Source of the DNA: Aphelenchoides besseyi
Lineage: Eukaryota > Nematoda > Chromadorea > Rhabditida > Aphelenchoididae
DNA length: 64,000 nt
Reading direction: 5' to 3'
Assembly: GCA_024699855.1 (NCBI GenBank)
Contig: JAMPIQ010000001.1
Span: forward strand, 16,678,001 to 16,742,000
The stretch's first letter is position 1. Each line of letters begins with the position of its first letter. This document shows positions 33,344 to 46,141 of the stretch, one piece after another. Position numbers and translations under genes: made by a program. The notes below the pieces were generated by a model. The model did no database searches. It was not told where the DNA came from and saw only the letters and a list, made by a program, of their open reading frames with translations.

Positions 33344-35192
33344 ATGACTGCCGGCTCGGAAATGTCCGATTTGGCGAGGCCAACCATCGAAACAACACAA
33401 AAAGCTGCGGCCGTTGAAGCGTTCGTGCAGCGTGACGAAGAAGCATTGGAATCGGTTCGCATCAAAATCAACGGCAAATGGCTGTTGTTGACTGGCGAGT
33501 TCGTTGCCAATCATCCCGGCGGTTCGGTGATCTATCAGTACAAGTAAGTTCAACGGTCTCCATCTGCACATTTAAACTTCAAACCCAATTGTACGTCAGA
33601 CGTCTAATCGATCAAAAAACGGAACACTCAACTCGACTGATTTTCGTCGTCTGAGTGCTCTTCGCGGTGCTTTTTTTGTTTCCAAATTTTCTTGCGATCA
33701 AAAGATGAAAAACATGTGAAGTTTTTTATGAGTTTTGGGGCTTCAGAGACTCGGATGCAACACAGATCTTCGACGCATTCCACGAAGGCAGTGCTACGGC
33801 CTACAAGCAGTTAGCGGTAGTCGAGAAGCGAAATGAAATCCAATATCCCACTGGTGCTGATCCAACATTGAAAACGGTGATTTCAACGAAAGAAGTCAAC
33901 GTCGGCGTTTACGATTTGAGTTTGGAGCAGGTGGACAAAACACATCGTTTGATTGAAAGTTTCGTTTTCAGGAAAAGAAGATTGTTCGTTCGTTCGAAGC
34001 ATTGAAGAAACAAGTAACAATGGAAGGACTTATGGATGAACGACCATGGTATTTTGCACGTAAAGTCACTGAGGTTGCCGGTTTCATGCTTCTCGCCTTC
34101 TTCCTTCAATACCATCGATGGTATATTGCGTCCGCACTTTCGATGGCGATGTGTTGGCAGCAATTGGGTTGGTTAACACACGAAGTGAACACTGTAAATG
34201 CGATTGTTCTTAACTGTTAACTTTAGTTCTGTCATCATCAACCATTCAAGAATCGACGTTACAACGATTGGTGGGCGTTGATTTTGGGGAATTTGGCACA
34301 AGGTTCGTTTGTTTGCGATTTCTAATACAACAATTCAATTTCCAGGCTTTTCACGTGACTGGTGGAAAGATAAACATAACACGCATCATGCAGCAACGAA
34401 TATCATTGAACAGGACGGTGACATTGATTTGGCTCCTTTAATCGCAATGGTACCCGAAGATTTGGTTAAATACAGACAACCAATTGAACAATTTTTCCTC
34501 AAATTTATTCCCTATCAACATTTTTATTTCACATTCACGTTGCCATTACTGCGAGTTTCGTGGGTTACTCAATCGTTGATTCACGTGTTTCAAGCGCCGA
34601 CTTCACGATACACGAAAGATCGAAGTCATGCAACAATCGAACAATACGCGTTACTTGCACATTGGTCGTGGGTTGTTTTTCAATTGTACTTATTGCCCGA
34701 TATGACAACTCGACTCACTTATTTCGCTATTTCTCAGCTGCTAAGTGGGACTTTCATAGCGTTGGTGGTGACTTTCAATCACAATAGTTTGGACAAGTAT
34801 CCCGGTAAGCTATAAAGCACGATTGTTTGCTGAGCATTTAATTGTACAGAAGGAAGTCGACTGTTGAACAACTTCGCTGCTCTACATATTCTGACCACAC
34901 GAAACATGAATCCCGGACCGTTCGTTGACTGGTTTTGGGGTGGTCTGAATTACCAAGTAAGTTGTAACGACCGTCAACATTTTGACTTTTCCATTTCAAG
35001 ATCGAACACCATCTTTTCCCAACAATGCCAAGACCCAATCTAACACGTTGTAGTGAGTTGGTTCGAGAGTTTTGCTACGAAAACGGATTACCGTACATGG
35101 TAGACGACTACAAAACCGGCTACTTGGCGTCGTTACGATTGTTGGAGAATGTTTCGAAGTTGGCGGAAAAACAGAAAATGCTCGTTGATTAG
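33344..35192 (+). CDS. Front-end (delta-5/delta-6) fatty acid desaturase
   Basis: Seven exons: 33344-33543, 33747-33930, 33972-34184, 34227-34302, 34346-34804, 34850-34956, 35001-35192. N-terminal cytochrome b5 domain with the heme-binding GEFVANHPGG and a second His in FDAFHEGSAT. The membrane desaturase part has three His boxes: HEFCHH (box 1, usually HDxGH), HNTHH (box 2) and QIEHH (box 3, with the Gln that marks front-end desaturases). Hydrophobic segments flank the boxes (VTEVAGFMLLAFFLQYHRWY; SWVVFQLYLLPDMTTRLTYF). About 470 residues, family length. Introduces double bonds between an existing one and the carboxyl end in the ER, for polyunsaturated fatty acid synthesis; closest in kind to C. 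elegans fat-3/fat-4. Regiochemistry cannot be told from sequence. Confidence 0.92.
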
Positions 35193-35384
35193 CGTTATTC
35201 TTCAAACCGACTGTAAATCATGAGATAAATTTACTCGAACTGATTGAGCCATAGAATCGAAAAGAGCGAACCGTGTTATAAAGAAACCAACACCGTGAAT
35301 TTGACTGGCACGATAAAACGTTTGAGACATGAAGTAGAATACTGGCGTTAGAAGAATTATGGTTAAGCACAAAGAAGATGGAAG

Positions 35385-38338
35385 TCATTCCTTCTTCCTG
35401 TCGTCGATATCAATGCGAACAAAAATCGAAGCGGCATCATCGGGAGAATGAGCGTGACCGGTGTTCAATCGAATATGCGAGTAACCTGAAGCAGAGAAGT
35501 TCAACTCAAGTCGAATTTCAAAGTACCTGGACGCAAACTTTCGAGTTGAATTGAATATTCGCCAATAAAATCGTTGGAAGACGTTGAGTCGAAGTCTTTG
35601 ACAACAAAACGCAAAATTGCCAATTCGGGACATCGAACACGAAATTCGAACTCCTCGTTCCAAACGGGATTGAAGCCGTTGTTGCGAATGGCGCGAGTAC
35701 GAGATTTGGACTCATCAGCCGGCACACCGAAGATCTCAATCGTAACGTACGGATCGACAACATCGCTCATTCCCGGCTCGGATTTCGGAAGCCATTGACC
35801 GCAGATGATTGCGATTCGTAAAATTTTCGGTGGTTGATCAAGTGCGTAGACTCGTGGATCGATTCCATCACGCAAAACCTTCGGCTTCAGAACGTAACCG
35901 CAATTGCCGTTGATTTGAAAGAGCCCTGCAATATCCGAATCAAAATTTAAGAAGCTTTCTAGTTTCATTCAAACATTAGCTTTTGGTTACTTTCTGTTGT
36001 TTTATCCTTCTTTGCTTTCATAGGTTTTTCATAAGTCAAATTGTGACTAGGAACTTGCGAACAAGAAAATTCACTGACCGTTGACCAAGTCCAAATCTTC
36101 GCCCGGAGTTTGCATGTTCATTGCACAGCATTGAATGCCGCAGAGGAATGAAGGTATCGGAGACATGTTCGAACTGTCTTGTCGAATTCCACGCGGATAC
36201 GATTTTACGAAGTGTTTAGTTGTGTAAACAACCAATGGAGAAGCGGCTTCCAAATACGATTCAACTTTGCCTTCGGACAACGATGGAGACACATTGTAGG
36301 GATCTGAGAAGACTGTTTTTCTTGTTAAACCAAACATGACCTACGATCCTGAATATCTGAATACAAATTCAACGACAGTTTGGTTGACGGCAACGCAATC
36401 AGTTTTCCCAAGTCGGGATGCGTTGGAGATCGCGGAGTTTTTCGTTCCTCCGGACCACTCGGACTGTCGAGATCGTCGTCCACTACTGCTGTTTCTGTTT
36501 GAACTTTTCCGCGCAAAAGAATCTTATTCTTCAGATCATTCGGACTCGGCAAAGGTTTGCTTCCTGCATCGTCTTTCGGAATGTAAAGTTTGTCGCCCAG
36601 AATCTAGAAACCTTCGATTATTGCAGTTGTAAAAATGTTTTGTACATCGACGAAAATTTCGGCCATCACTCCCTGTTGCACATAACCGACATGATTTTCC
36701 AACGTTAAAATCAACGGATAAGGCGATAATTCAAAAGCGTATTGTAGGATGCACTTCAATGTGTCACGAAGTGAAATCGTTCCGATAAAAGTTCTTTTGT
36801 GTGTGATTTGGGGCTCCTGCTCGCCATCGAATACGTCAACTAAAATCTTAGAATGGAAATAGCGGTTTGATTAAGAACTTACGTTCGAGTAATCGAGCAC
36901 CTTTTCGCATCGCCGAAATGTATCCTCAAAACAAAAGTTTGATCTATTCAATCTCTTGACCAACCTTCCACGGTTGCATTTCCACGAACCTGCAAACCAG
37001 TGAGATCTAAAGGTTGACGATCAGAAATCGTAGATATTGATAGTCACGTACATGTGTTGTGTGATCCATTAATGAAGTCTGAAAGCAATAACCTCACAAT
37101 ATGAATAAGTTGGAAGCTTACAGCTGCACAAAGGTTGATCCATGTCCTGGAAAACATTTTCGTGTCCTGGCTTCATTATGAAACCCCAGCGACTTTGAAG
37201 TAAACGTCGAAAACCTAAGACTTCAGTTCATGAGTCTGATCGAAGCCCCGAGATACCGTTCGTTGTCAGATATGTTTTCTTTTCGTTCTCATCACCAGTT
37301 TCGAACATGTCAATTATGGACTGAGCTTTGCTTTCGTCAATATCGTCAAACTGAAAGATTAAAAAAGTCAGTAGAAAATTCAATTTTCGACAAACTTTTT
37401 GTTCTTCACGTAGAAATTTGACAAGTCCTTTAGCATCCATTTTCTCTTCGTTGTTTGCACTTGACAACCGCAACGCAGATTTGTATTCGGGAAGATCGGA
37501 AAGAATTTGAAACAATTGAAAGAACTCCGATTCGTCCAACCCCTGTTTGTTGGTATGGTTGTTCTGTTCCAACACTTGCTAGAGTAACACATGAACTGAC
37601 AATTTGAATTGAAACTTACTCGAAAAAGTGCTCTGACATAGTACTCGCTCATTTGCAGGTTCAGTTTCTTCAGCAGTTTCCACAGTTCGTCGAAACTTAT
37701 CTGTCCTGAATCCGCATTCAACGATGAAAACGATGAGAAACTGACCGTTGCGATTCAAATCGGCGTTCTTGAAGTTACGCTTCAGCCACAGCTTTTCATC
37801 GAAACTGACGATGTTCCTTGAGAATGCGAGTATCACATTGTTTAGAGCATTGATCCATTTCTGTTTCGTTTCCGGTGAACTTGTCACAAAGTCCACGGAC
37901 TTGCAAACAAACTTGGGATGTCGATAGATGATCGAGAAGCAGCAACTTTCCTAACGCAAAATATGAAAACAAAACGAACAAACTCACTGGTGCTCGTTCA
38001 CGAAATTCGAATATTTTCGAGGCTTTGTGCAATCCATCGGTCTTGTAGCCCTCTCGTACTTCCATTAGGTTTGTGATGTCGACTATAACACAAAAGTAAG
38101 ATGCGAAAGAGAGCAACCCACTTTTCTTGTGTCGATTGGCCGCCGAACATTTTCCAACAAATTTGTTCAGTGGATTCGCTGTGGCCGGATATTGCAGTTT
38201 CTTCTGATGCTCATCAATGGTGATCACCGACGGCTTGTGGATCTTCGTCGACTTCACTCGTTTGACTTCAATTCCTTCTTCCAAAACGCGCAGAAACTCC
38301 TCGACCTCCGGAGCTGCATTCGGCCCCACAGTGGTCAT
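35385..38338 (-). CDS. Phosphoinositide phospholipase C, delta-like
   Basis: Many-exon minus gene. Domains in order: PH (FVGKCSAANRHKK, IFEFRERAP, FVTSSPETKQKWINALNNVI); EF hands (NADLNRNGQ-DSGQISFDEL, QNNHTNKQGLDESEFFQLFQ, KGLVKFLREEQK); X domain (QDMDQPLCSYFINGSHNTYV with the first catalytic His; LLELDVFDGEQEPQITHKRT with Glu/Asp calcium ligands and second His; LSPYPLILTLENH); an acidic X-Y linker (VVDDDLDSPSGPEERKTPRS); Y domain (SYLEAASPLVVYTTKHFVKS, MSPIPSFLCGIQCCAMNMQT, FQINGNCGYVLKPKVLRDG); C2 (IAIICGQWLPKSEPGMSDVV, DPYVTIEIFG). Hydrolyses PIP2 to IP3 and diacylglycerol. No SH2/SH3 or PLC-beta tail, so delta type (like plc-4). The start follows an acceptor, so a 5' exon may exist. Confidence 0.88.
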
Positions 38339-38349
38339 AACTAAAAGCT

Positions 38350-39090
38350 GCGAACTTTAAAAGAATTTGCTCGCACGTGCTTCGGAATTGGTGGTTTGAC
38401 AAAAAAAGACAATCGAACTTACCGACTAATTGCCGATTGATCACTGGTCGACCATTGATTCCGTTTGGCGTCTTATTTTCGCATCAATTGAAACCCATTG
38501 AGTTGGAAAAGGCGCTAAATTTGAGTGGAAAATTGTCGTTGCAATTCGAATCAAACAGTTCGAATAAAACGATGAAGAAAATGGCGGCGAGTTGAAGTAA
38601 TTGACAGGAAAGTTCGTGAACAACAAAAAAGGTGTTGATTCGAAATGAATAGAAGAACTTGAAAGGAACATAAAAACTTGATGGTTGGAAACGAAGTGTA
38701 AAAAACGAACTCAACCACTGCACTTTCTCTCGTCTTTCGTTTGCTGCGAAGCAAAACGCCAAACAGCGAAGTTCGAAATGACTTTGGTGTCCGTAGGTTT
38801 GATCAGTCCTCTAACGACTAATACTCACGGTCGCCCTCAAAACGAGGGAGTTTTGGAGCTTATAAGCTTATGATTTAAATGATAATTGTTGGCGAATCTG
38901 TGAATCAAATTTGACTTAAAAGCAACAACCAAGAAAACCATTGTCCCTTAAATTGACAGCTTGAGATTCCAACAGTTTTTCGACGTTTTAAGTTTACACT
39001 CGTTTTGTTTTCAAGTATACCAATTTCCATTTCAAACGAAAATCTTTATGACTAGAAAAGCTTTATTACTACATTCAGACAAATCGGAGA
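38350..39090. other. Intergenic, no gene supported
   Basis: Spacer between the 5' end of the PLC gene and the 3' end of the CCDC22 gene. Overlapping minus frames at 38441-38762 are Phe/Ser-rich without features. May hold the PLC promoter and a non-coding first exon. Confidence 0.35.
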
Positions 39091-39096
39091 ATTCGA

Positions 39097-41151
39097 CTAC
39101 TTGATTTGAAGTCGAGAGCGAATTTCGTCGTTCTCTTGTCGTACCCGTTCTAAATCAGTGAGAACTTGAGCGAGAGATGAATCCACGGATTGTTGCTTGA
39201 GAACTTCGATCTAAACAAAAGTCGATTGTATTTACATCAACTAACTGACTTGATCTTGTAACTCGTCGGTTTGTTGAGTCAACTGCAACATTTCTTCCCA
39301 CGTCCGAATGATGCTTTCACGTTGACTGTGCATTTTGATCAACTGATTGTAAGCCAACTGAAAACTTTTGTTCGTATGAAAGTTGTCAACCACGTACCTG
39401 ACACATCATTTTCTGTTCTGTCGAAGAGGTTAGATACCTGGAAATTTGTGTTATTTGAAGGAAACACGAAACTACTTTGTGACAACAGTAAAACTTCGAT
39501 CCAAAACTTCGTTCAAATGACTTCGTTCCTTTTCAAGAGCTTTACAAGACTTGTAATTCTGAAAATAAACAGTAAAATATAAGCAGAAGAACTTACTCTT
39601 TCAATCTCACGTTTCTGCCCGTTGATGTTCTTGATTAAGTATTGGATACGAGAGAGAAATTTGGCTCTTTCCGTGTGATCGATTTCGGAACGATGGTCTC
39701 GATTTGCTTGTTTTTGCTACAAGAAAATGATCCGAGAATAATTGTGAACTTACAAGCTTGTGAAGTGAGTGTGTTTGTTGGTTGATGAGTTCTTTTAGCT
39801 GAACAATTGCAGCGTCCATTTCGGTTTGTACAACGTCGGTGACCATCAATCCACGTTTCTGTCGCAGTTGCTCAAGTCGTGGCACATTCTCGGCATTCCA
39901 TTCGTTGAATTTCTCTTCCAACTCACATCTTCGTCCGGCGGATTGTTCAATAAAAGAACGTAGACCCGGTAGTTGTTCTTCGGGATTCCGAAGAATGTGT
40001 ATCAGCTTCTCATCATGTTTTTGCAATCTTGAGTTTGTTTCGGCGGCTTCATTTTCCATGGAATGCAATTTGAAGTGAATCTGAAACCGGACGATGCGGA
40101 AGTTTTCTGATGGAAGTTTACGTTTTCCAAGTCCTCTGATAGTTCCGCCAATCGCAATTTCAATTCGTGATTCTCGTTCAAAACTCGGTCGAGTTCTATG
40201 TCTTCACTCGGCTTCTCATTAGCGGTTGATTCAGTAATCGACGTTCGTGCTTTCGGTTTCGGTGGTAATTTTGGTTTCACTCTAAATCGCAACTTCAAAA
40301 CTTTGATAGAAGCAACATACGGAATTAGTGGTTTCATCGGACGGTAATTCAGGGAAGCAGTCGTCGATGAACGGGTTCTAGACCAAGTCAAGTCGTCGGC
40401 ATTGAAATTCGAAGTCTCAACGTCTTCGAGAGCTGCACATAAACGCCTACGAAAATCGATGGATCTCGTTGAAGTTGTGAAACTGCAGCGCTCCGGTTGA
40501 TGCTAAACGGTGAACTTAAAATGATCACAACGTTAAACTTACAGCTTTCAGATTCCACTTGTTGGGATCTTTGGATCGTAAAAGAAATCGACAATAACAG
40601 GGATATTTTGGAGCAGCCAAATCGACGCGAATTTGATCTCTAATATCCGATCTTAAACGATCCATCGGAGCTGAAAAATCATAAAAACAAATGTCTTTAA
40701 AAACTCGCAACTTACATTTGTGATCATCGGCAATCACCGCCTGTTTCGGCAGCTTTTCGATAAGCGAAATGAAAATCTGACGAATCTCGTAGATGTTCGG
40801 GTAAAGTAGAGTTTGATAACCGACTTCTTCGCGGATTTTAAGCTCCTAAACCCAACATTAAGATGACGTTGAATTGCTCACCTTGATTGCTTTGGCGATT
40901 TGAGTTGCAGTCTTGTATCGAGTGGTCATTTGCTCCGGAAGTTTGAAGTTTGGCAGTCGATCCAAATTTGTGGAATCACAAGCCCAGAGTAGACGAACCA
41001 TTGCCTCAATAATGTCGTTGAGTCCCATCAGCGAAAGAGCATCGACATCGTCACAAAAGGAGCTGAAAAACCAAAGTCGACTAGAAAGTAAAACAACTCA
41101 CCAGTTCAACTTCCGTAAAGTCGCCAAGATCATTCCGTCTAAGTCCTCCAT
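39097..41151 (-). CDS. CCDC22: CCDC22 homologue (Commander/CCC complex coiled-coil protein)
   Basis: ATG at 41151 starts MEDLDGMILATLRKLNWSFC. The N-terminal calponin-homology-like (NN-CH) domain follows the CCDC22 pattern: LMGLNDIIEAMVRLLWACDS, TTRYKTATQIAKAIKELKIR, EEVGYQTLLYPNIYEIRQIF, SLIEKLPK, then LRSDIRDQIRVDLAAPKYPC. The C-terminal half is coiled coil with the family-typical FIEQSAGRRCELEEKFNEWN and a final LERVRQENDEIRSRLQIK. CCDC22 pairs with CCDC93 and COMMD proteins to recycle endosomal cargo with retriever. Introns are 40-50 bp throughout. No missing parts seen, though internal exon edges were not all checked. Confidence 0.85.
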
Positions 41152-41496
41152 GATGTGCAATAAAGCCGCTTAATTCGGTTAGCAAAAACAACTAGTTAGT
41201 TGAGGACTCGCGGCGTCGAAATTACGCTTTGAAAGTGCACGAATCGATTCCACTCGATGGTTTCGAATTCTTCGTCCACCTGATTGACTGAAAGCAACTT
41301 TGCTCTTCGCTCAACCCTCTGGTTTCTTTTTTGTGTTTTTGTCCTTACGATCGTCTGATTGAGGGTTTTCGGGTTTTCGAACGTTGCAAAATCACAACCC
41401 TATCGTATATTCGAGCATTAGGTTCTTCGAAGTTCAATCTCAAACGTTTTGTGTCAACAAGTTTAATTCTATGAATTACTCGTCTTCGGTTCCACA

Positions 41497-43082
41497 ATGG
41501 TAATCGAAGCCAATCGCGACGCACGACGTGAGTGCGTGGATCGAGCCAACGAAGCGATTGCGGCGAACGATCTGAAAAAGGCCAAACGTCTTCTCGAAAA
41601 AGCCCACAAATTGGATCCCTCGTTCGACGTCAATGGTAAGAATATTTCGATGATTCTTGTTGGAAACTTTTCGAAATTTCACTTTTTACACGTCGCTTAA
41701 GATTTTTGTTGAACAACCTCGTTAAAACCTTTTTCATTTCAGCGTATTTGGAATCCAAAGGCATTGGCGAGAGTCGAGAAAACGCGGAGAACAGTTACAA
41801 TCATTTTGACGATCATTACAACGACGCCGAGGGAGTTCGAAATCGACGTGAACGATTTGGGAATGCGCACTCGACTTCCGGCGATTCGACCACCTCCAGA
41901 GGTTTGACTTTCCAGTTGTCCGATTTGATTTCTGTTTTCAGGACAAAACTCACGTTCCGAAGCGGCAAGTGCCAAAGAGCGCAGTCGATCACGTTCACGT
42001 TCCAAACCCTCACGAAGTGACAACGACGGTTCTGTTCACGTACAAAGGTTGGTGATATCAGAATCGTTGGTTGACTATTGGATTATCTTCAGAATTCGAC
42101 ATTGCAAAGATTACTACGAGATTCTTCAAGTATCACGCGATTGCGACGACACAACGCTGAAGAATAGTTATCGGAAATTGGCGTTGAAGTTACATCCGGA
42201 TAAATGTCAAGCTGCTGGTGCAACCGAGGCCTTCAAAGGTTTTTTAGCTTGTTGTTGAACATTGATGACATGACTTTTTAGCACTTGGCAACGCCTACAC
42301 TGTTCTTTCCGATCCCAACAAACGCCAACAATACGATGACCGGCGAATGAACAACTCGTCTCGAAGTCGTGGCTTCGATTATGATGTGAATCGTGGATTT
42401 GAATGTAGGCCTTCGATGATTTGAATTTAACTGTAGTTTTCAGCCGAAGTCACACCCGAAGAGATTTTCGAAATGTTTTTTGGTGGAGGATTTCCGGGAA
42501 GAACGGTCTACAGACGCCAACCCGGTGGTCATCATTTCAGACAACAACATGCCCACGATGTTCATGAAGAGAGGGTAAGTTGAGATTATGATTTTTTGTA
42601 CGATAGAGTTTTAGAGTGCGTTAGCAAGTCTTCTACAGTTGTTACCGTTGTTTGTTTTGTTGTTTGGCGCCCTTTTCATGCAGCTACTGGCCGGTGATCC
42701 TGCGTTTTCGTTAAGAGCTGAGAAGTATGATTGAATCGATATTTAAATCTAATTCGTCTATTTAGTGGTTACACAATTCAACGTTACACAAAAGATCTAC
42801 GGGTTGTCTATTACGTACGACCGGATTTCATTTCCAAACACGGAGATCGAATCTCTTATGTGGAGCAACAGGTCGAAGAGGAGTACGTCAATCGTCTGCG
42901 GTTGAATTGTTACCGCGAGAAGAATAATCGTAAGTTCCCAATACGTTGAGGCAAATCAGTACCAATTTTCAGGCGAAACCGCTTTGTGGCGAGCCAAAAT
43001 GAGCGGAGATTCGAATCTGTGGGCTTCGGCCCAACGCATGGAGATGCCGAACTGTCGACGGTTAGAAGAGTTGTATCATTAG
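41497..43082 (+). CDS. DNAJB12/DNAJB14-like ER membrane co-chaperone
   Basis: The N-terminus [20 protein letters not shown] and the A-x-K-A-x-R-L-L-x-K-A-x-x-L helix are typical of DNAJB12/14. A Ser/Arg-rich linker follows, then the J domain: [26 protein letters not shown] with the HPD motif, [19 protein letters not shown]. Next is a Gly/Phe-type region with [20 protein letters not shown], one membrane helix ([20 protein letters not shown]), and the conserved C-terminal DUF1977-like domain ([50 protein letters not shown]). Works with Hsp70 at the ER membrane in protein quality control; C. elegans dnj-1 is the likely counterpart. All hallmark residues intact. Seven or so exons with 35-60 bp introns. 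Confidence 0.92.
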
Positions 43083-43089
43083 CGATGTC

Positions 43090-44300
43090 GTGAGGAACAA
43101 AAACGAGTACGGTATTTATCTTTGCTCCCTCTTTCCTTTTACGAAAATTGTTTGTGTACGAGCGTCTAGTCTTATTCGTGTTTAACAATTGTATAAATAT
43201 GTGATAATTACTTTTCTTCAAGTCAATTAGATTTCGTGGGGGTGATAAGAAAGAAGTCGGTTAAACTGCGGATTGTTTTTTGCCGGAGGTCAAAAGCGAA
43301 TTTAACGGCGCAAATCGTCGGGATGAATTCTCGACGCTCCGGTTTTTCATCGACGGTCCGGTTTTTCTTCTCGGCGTCACGTTCAATTTGTCGGCTTATC
43401 AGGAAAAGTTTTGTGAATCCCGTCGTTCCGATTCGAACTTTCGAAGGCTATTGGATCAGTAGAGACTTAATGAGGATATGAGTGTGCAAGAACTAAAGGG
43501 GAAAACGTGAACGTTCGTTAACGACGACCACAAACTAATAAACACTTCTAAAAGATCGTCGGCGAAAAGAACCGGAGTGCCGGAAACGAAAAGCCACCAA
43601 TCAATCCTTGGGCAGACGATAACTTTGATCGTGGAAGTGATCGGGAAACCAGTTTCAATTTTGTTGCAATTTATTGAAACTAACTAAAAACTAAGATACC
43701 GGGAAGTTGAAAGTTAGAAAGACCTTCATATCCGAACTTAACCGTCGAAACAGAAACCTTCTGCAATTGTTCCAATATGAAGCCATCAATCGACTACAGT
43801 TTTCGTTTATAGTTTATTCGTTTTCAAGGTCAATTGACTTCGTATCAGCGGTTGTGGTTTTCAGGATTCGTAATCGCATCTCAATGCCCTCGGGCGATTT
43901 GTTTGCTGATCGACTCCACCCAGTTCAGGAAAATACTCAAACGACCGGATTGACAAGAAGAACGTGAATGAAGGGGCGTACGTGAACTGAATCTTTGTGT
44001 CGTTATCCCGCCCTCAACATAACGACCATTGGATCGGATTTTGTGTGGGAATGGTGTATAATAAAAAGCGAATCGTCCTTTTGTTTCCACACTTCAACAA
44101 CCATTCAGTCTTCTTCGTCTTCTCGATTGTCTTGATTTTCGATTTCTCTTCGTCGGTTCAAGTGGTCGACGTGAAGAAGCTGCCACGGCACGGCTACTTG
44201 ACTTTCTTTTTTTTGTGCGCGTTCTGTTTGTTTACGAACGTGATGAAATTGATTGGTTGCATGAACTTTTAATTTCAGTCGGTACTTGTATTCCTCAAAA
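43090..44300. other. Intergenic region, no gene supported
   Basis: Plus frames at 43280-43462 (FFIDGPVFLLGVTFNLSAYQ) and 43707-43967 are open but isolated. 44054-44066 (TATAATAAAAAGC) is a TATA-like site about 240 bp upstream of the ground-like gene, whose 5' leader probably occupies 44090-44300. Confidence 0.35.
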
Positions 44301-45295
44301 ATGCTTCGAGTTTTCGCTCTTGTTTGTGTTCTCATGCCGATGGCCGAAGCATTTTTGTTTGGCGGTGGATCGTCTTGCGGATGTGAGTTGAGTTGTTGAA
44401 GCACACTAATCGGAATTTGACTTTCAGGTGCTCCTCCACCACCGTGCCGTAAGCTTTTATTGTTTAATTGATTTTACTTTTCGATTCTTCAGCACCTCCA
44501 CCACCACCATGTTTGCCTCAAGTAAGAAACCCGAAATGAAACAGAAATAACTGTAAATCTTTTCAGCCTTGTTTGCCTCAGTTGCCACCAATTCAAGCAA
44601 GTTTTCGATGAACTGTCAGTTTGTTAATTGAATTATTTGCAGATTCCGTCGTTGTGTTTGCCGCCGTTGCCACGTCTTCAATTGCCATGTCCTCCACCAT
44701 CTTGTGGTTGCGGTTGCGGGCGTAAGAAGCGTTCAACCCCGGTCGTTAGCCGTCACCACGAAGACGCGGATGCCAACCTTTGCAACAATCCACAAATCCG
44801 CAAAATCATTCTTCAGGTAAGCACGACGGTTGCATCTTCAAGCTTTGATCCACTCGAAAAGAACCGTAAAAACTTTTACTTTCGCCCTTGAAATACAGAA
44901 GATTATACGCGTCGTTAGTCATCCCGACGACGGAGCGTAACCTTCTTTTATTGCGTTTGTATTACACGGCGAACATGTTCGAACGAAGCCGATCAATCGT
45001 TTCGGATTGTTTGCTTTTTCGGATTACGCAATTCGTGAGATCATTTGGTTTTACTACGATGCGTAATAAGTGGATCATAAGAATGTAGAAGCTTCAAGTG
45101 CTAACAACTTGCTTTCAGAACATCACCGAAGATCCAGTGAACAGTAAGATTGCCATTCATTCGGAACTCAAAGCCAAGATGCCAAATAACTATGTGGTTC
45201 TTTGCGCGTCAAATGCTTTCTCATTTGTTGCTGACACAAACAGCTTTTGTGTTGAAGGAACGGAAACGAACACTTGCTATGTATTCGAAGCCTAA
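44301..45295 (+). CDS. Secreted Pro-rich protein with ground-like domain
   Basis: Signal peptide MLRVFALVCVLMPMAEAF, then a Cys/Gly piece (LFGGGSSCGC) and a Pro-rich, Cys-spaced region spread over several tiny exons (APPPPCPPPPPPCLPQ, PCLPQLPPIQIPSLCLPPLP), ending CGCGCGRKKRS, a possible furin-type cleavage site. The C-terminal ground-like domain reads LCNNPQIRKIILQNITEDPV, LKAKMPNNYVVLCASNAFSF, DTNSFCVEGTETNTCYVFEA, with the conserved Cys pattern. This family is nematode-specific and related to Hedgehog-like (ground/warthog) proteins; members are secreted cuticle- or epidermis-associated proteins. One intron starts with GC (about 44609). The domain is the strongest single clue to the phylum. 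Confidence 0.9.
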
Positions 45296-45653
45296 ATTCC
45301 ATTTTGTGTTATTGACTACACAAATCGAAATTCCGGTTAATGTTATTAATGACATTCGATTTCCTTTCCAATTCGAAACTTTCTTCCTCTCAACTCTGTC
45401 ACCTCTTTTTGTTCTTGTCGTCTTTCTACCCAAAGCTAATTAATCAGCCTATGAGTTGTTTGTCAATATTAATAAACTTGATTGAATATTTAGCATTTAA
45501 AGGGACAACGTGGTTTAAAACAGCAATTTTCATTTTGTAGTCTTGACCCGCTCGAATTCGTCCATCAACTTCTACTGCTGTTTGATTGCATAACGTTCTT
45601 TGTTTATCCGAATACAAGTACCTGAACGATCAAAAATAAAAGCTCATTCAATT

Positions 45654-45900
45654 CTAGCTCAACCGATCACTTCCGCGTGCTGTTCGGTTCAATTTGCCGT
45701 GAATATCTTTCAACCGGTCTTGTAGCTTCTGCAGGTTTAATTTTTTGTCTTCGTTATTGGGCATCGGTGAGTGTTGATCCACACTGAAAAGAATAAAGGA
45801 ACTAATTTGAGAAATTAACTCACTACGACAACTTGATCGAGATCACGAAGATGACCGTAAGAAAAAAGATGTTCCTTCAGTAAGTGACAGCACGGTTGAT
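45654..45900 (-). CDS. Possible small single-pass membrane protein
   Basis: Two exon-like pieces on the minus strand: NIFFLTVIFVISIKLSYV (a membrane helix) up to a GTGAGT donor at about 45823, then, after an acceptor TTTTCAG at about 45787, VDQHSPMPNNEDKKLNLQKL and QDRLKDIHGKLNRTARGSDR, a charged helical tail ending at TAG (45654). The join keeps frame. The 5' exon with the start codon was not found. No family recognised. Confidence 0.3.
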
Positions 45901-46141
45901 CTTTCTTCTTCCCGACAAGCCACGGCATTGTATCCAGTCGACTGGTGCAAACGATCTGCCCAGTAACACCATCATGTATCATCGAGCAAACCCGTTATGA
46001 CAATCACAATCTCCTAACCAATACAACAAAGTGACATACACGTATTTATTTAGCGCATTAAACGGCCTATAATGGCCAAACAAATGAGGTAAAAGGAAAA
46101 TTGGATAAGTAGAGAGACCTGATGGTGGACGTTGACATCAA
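45901..46141. other. Intergenic
   Basis: No supported frame or element. Confidence 0.3.

Noticed and set aside
33231..33571. Three overlapping minus frames (64-92 codons)
   Set aside because: Antisense to the cytochrome b5 exon of the desaturase; composition is that of a shadow frame.
36336..36708. Plus-strand frames of ~96-98 codons inside the phospholipase gene
   Set aside because: They lie antisense to X-Y linker and X-domain exons of the phospholipase C gene and show no features of their own.
44105..44404. 99-codon minus frame rich in Arg and Gln
   Set aside because: Antisense to the leader and first exon of the ground-like gene; no motif.
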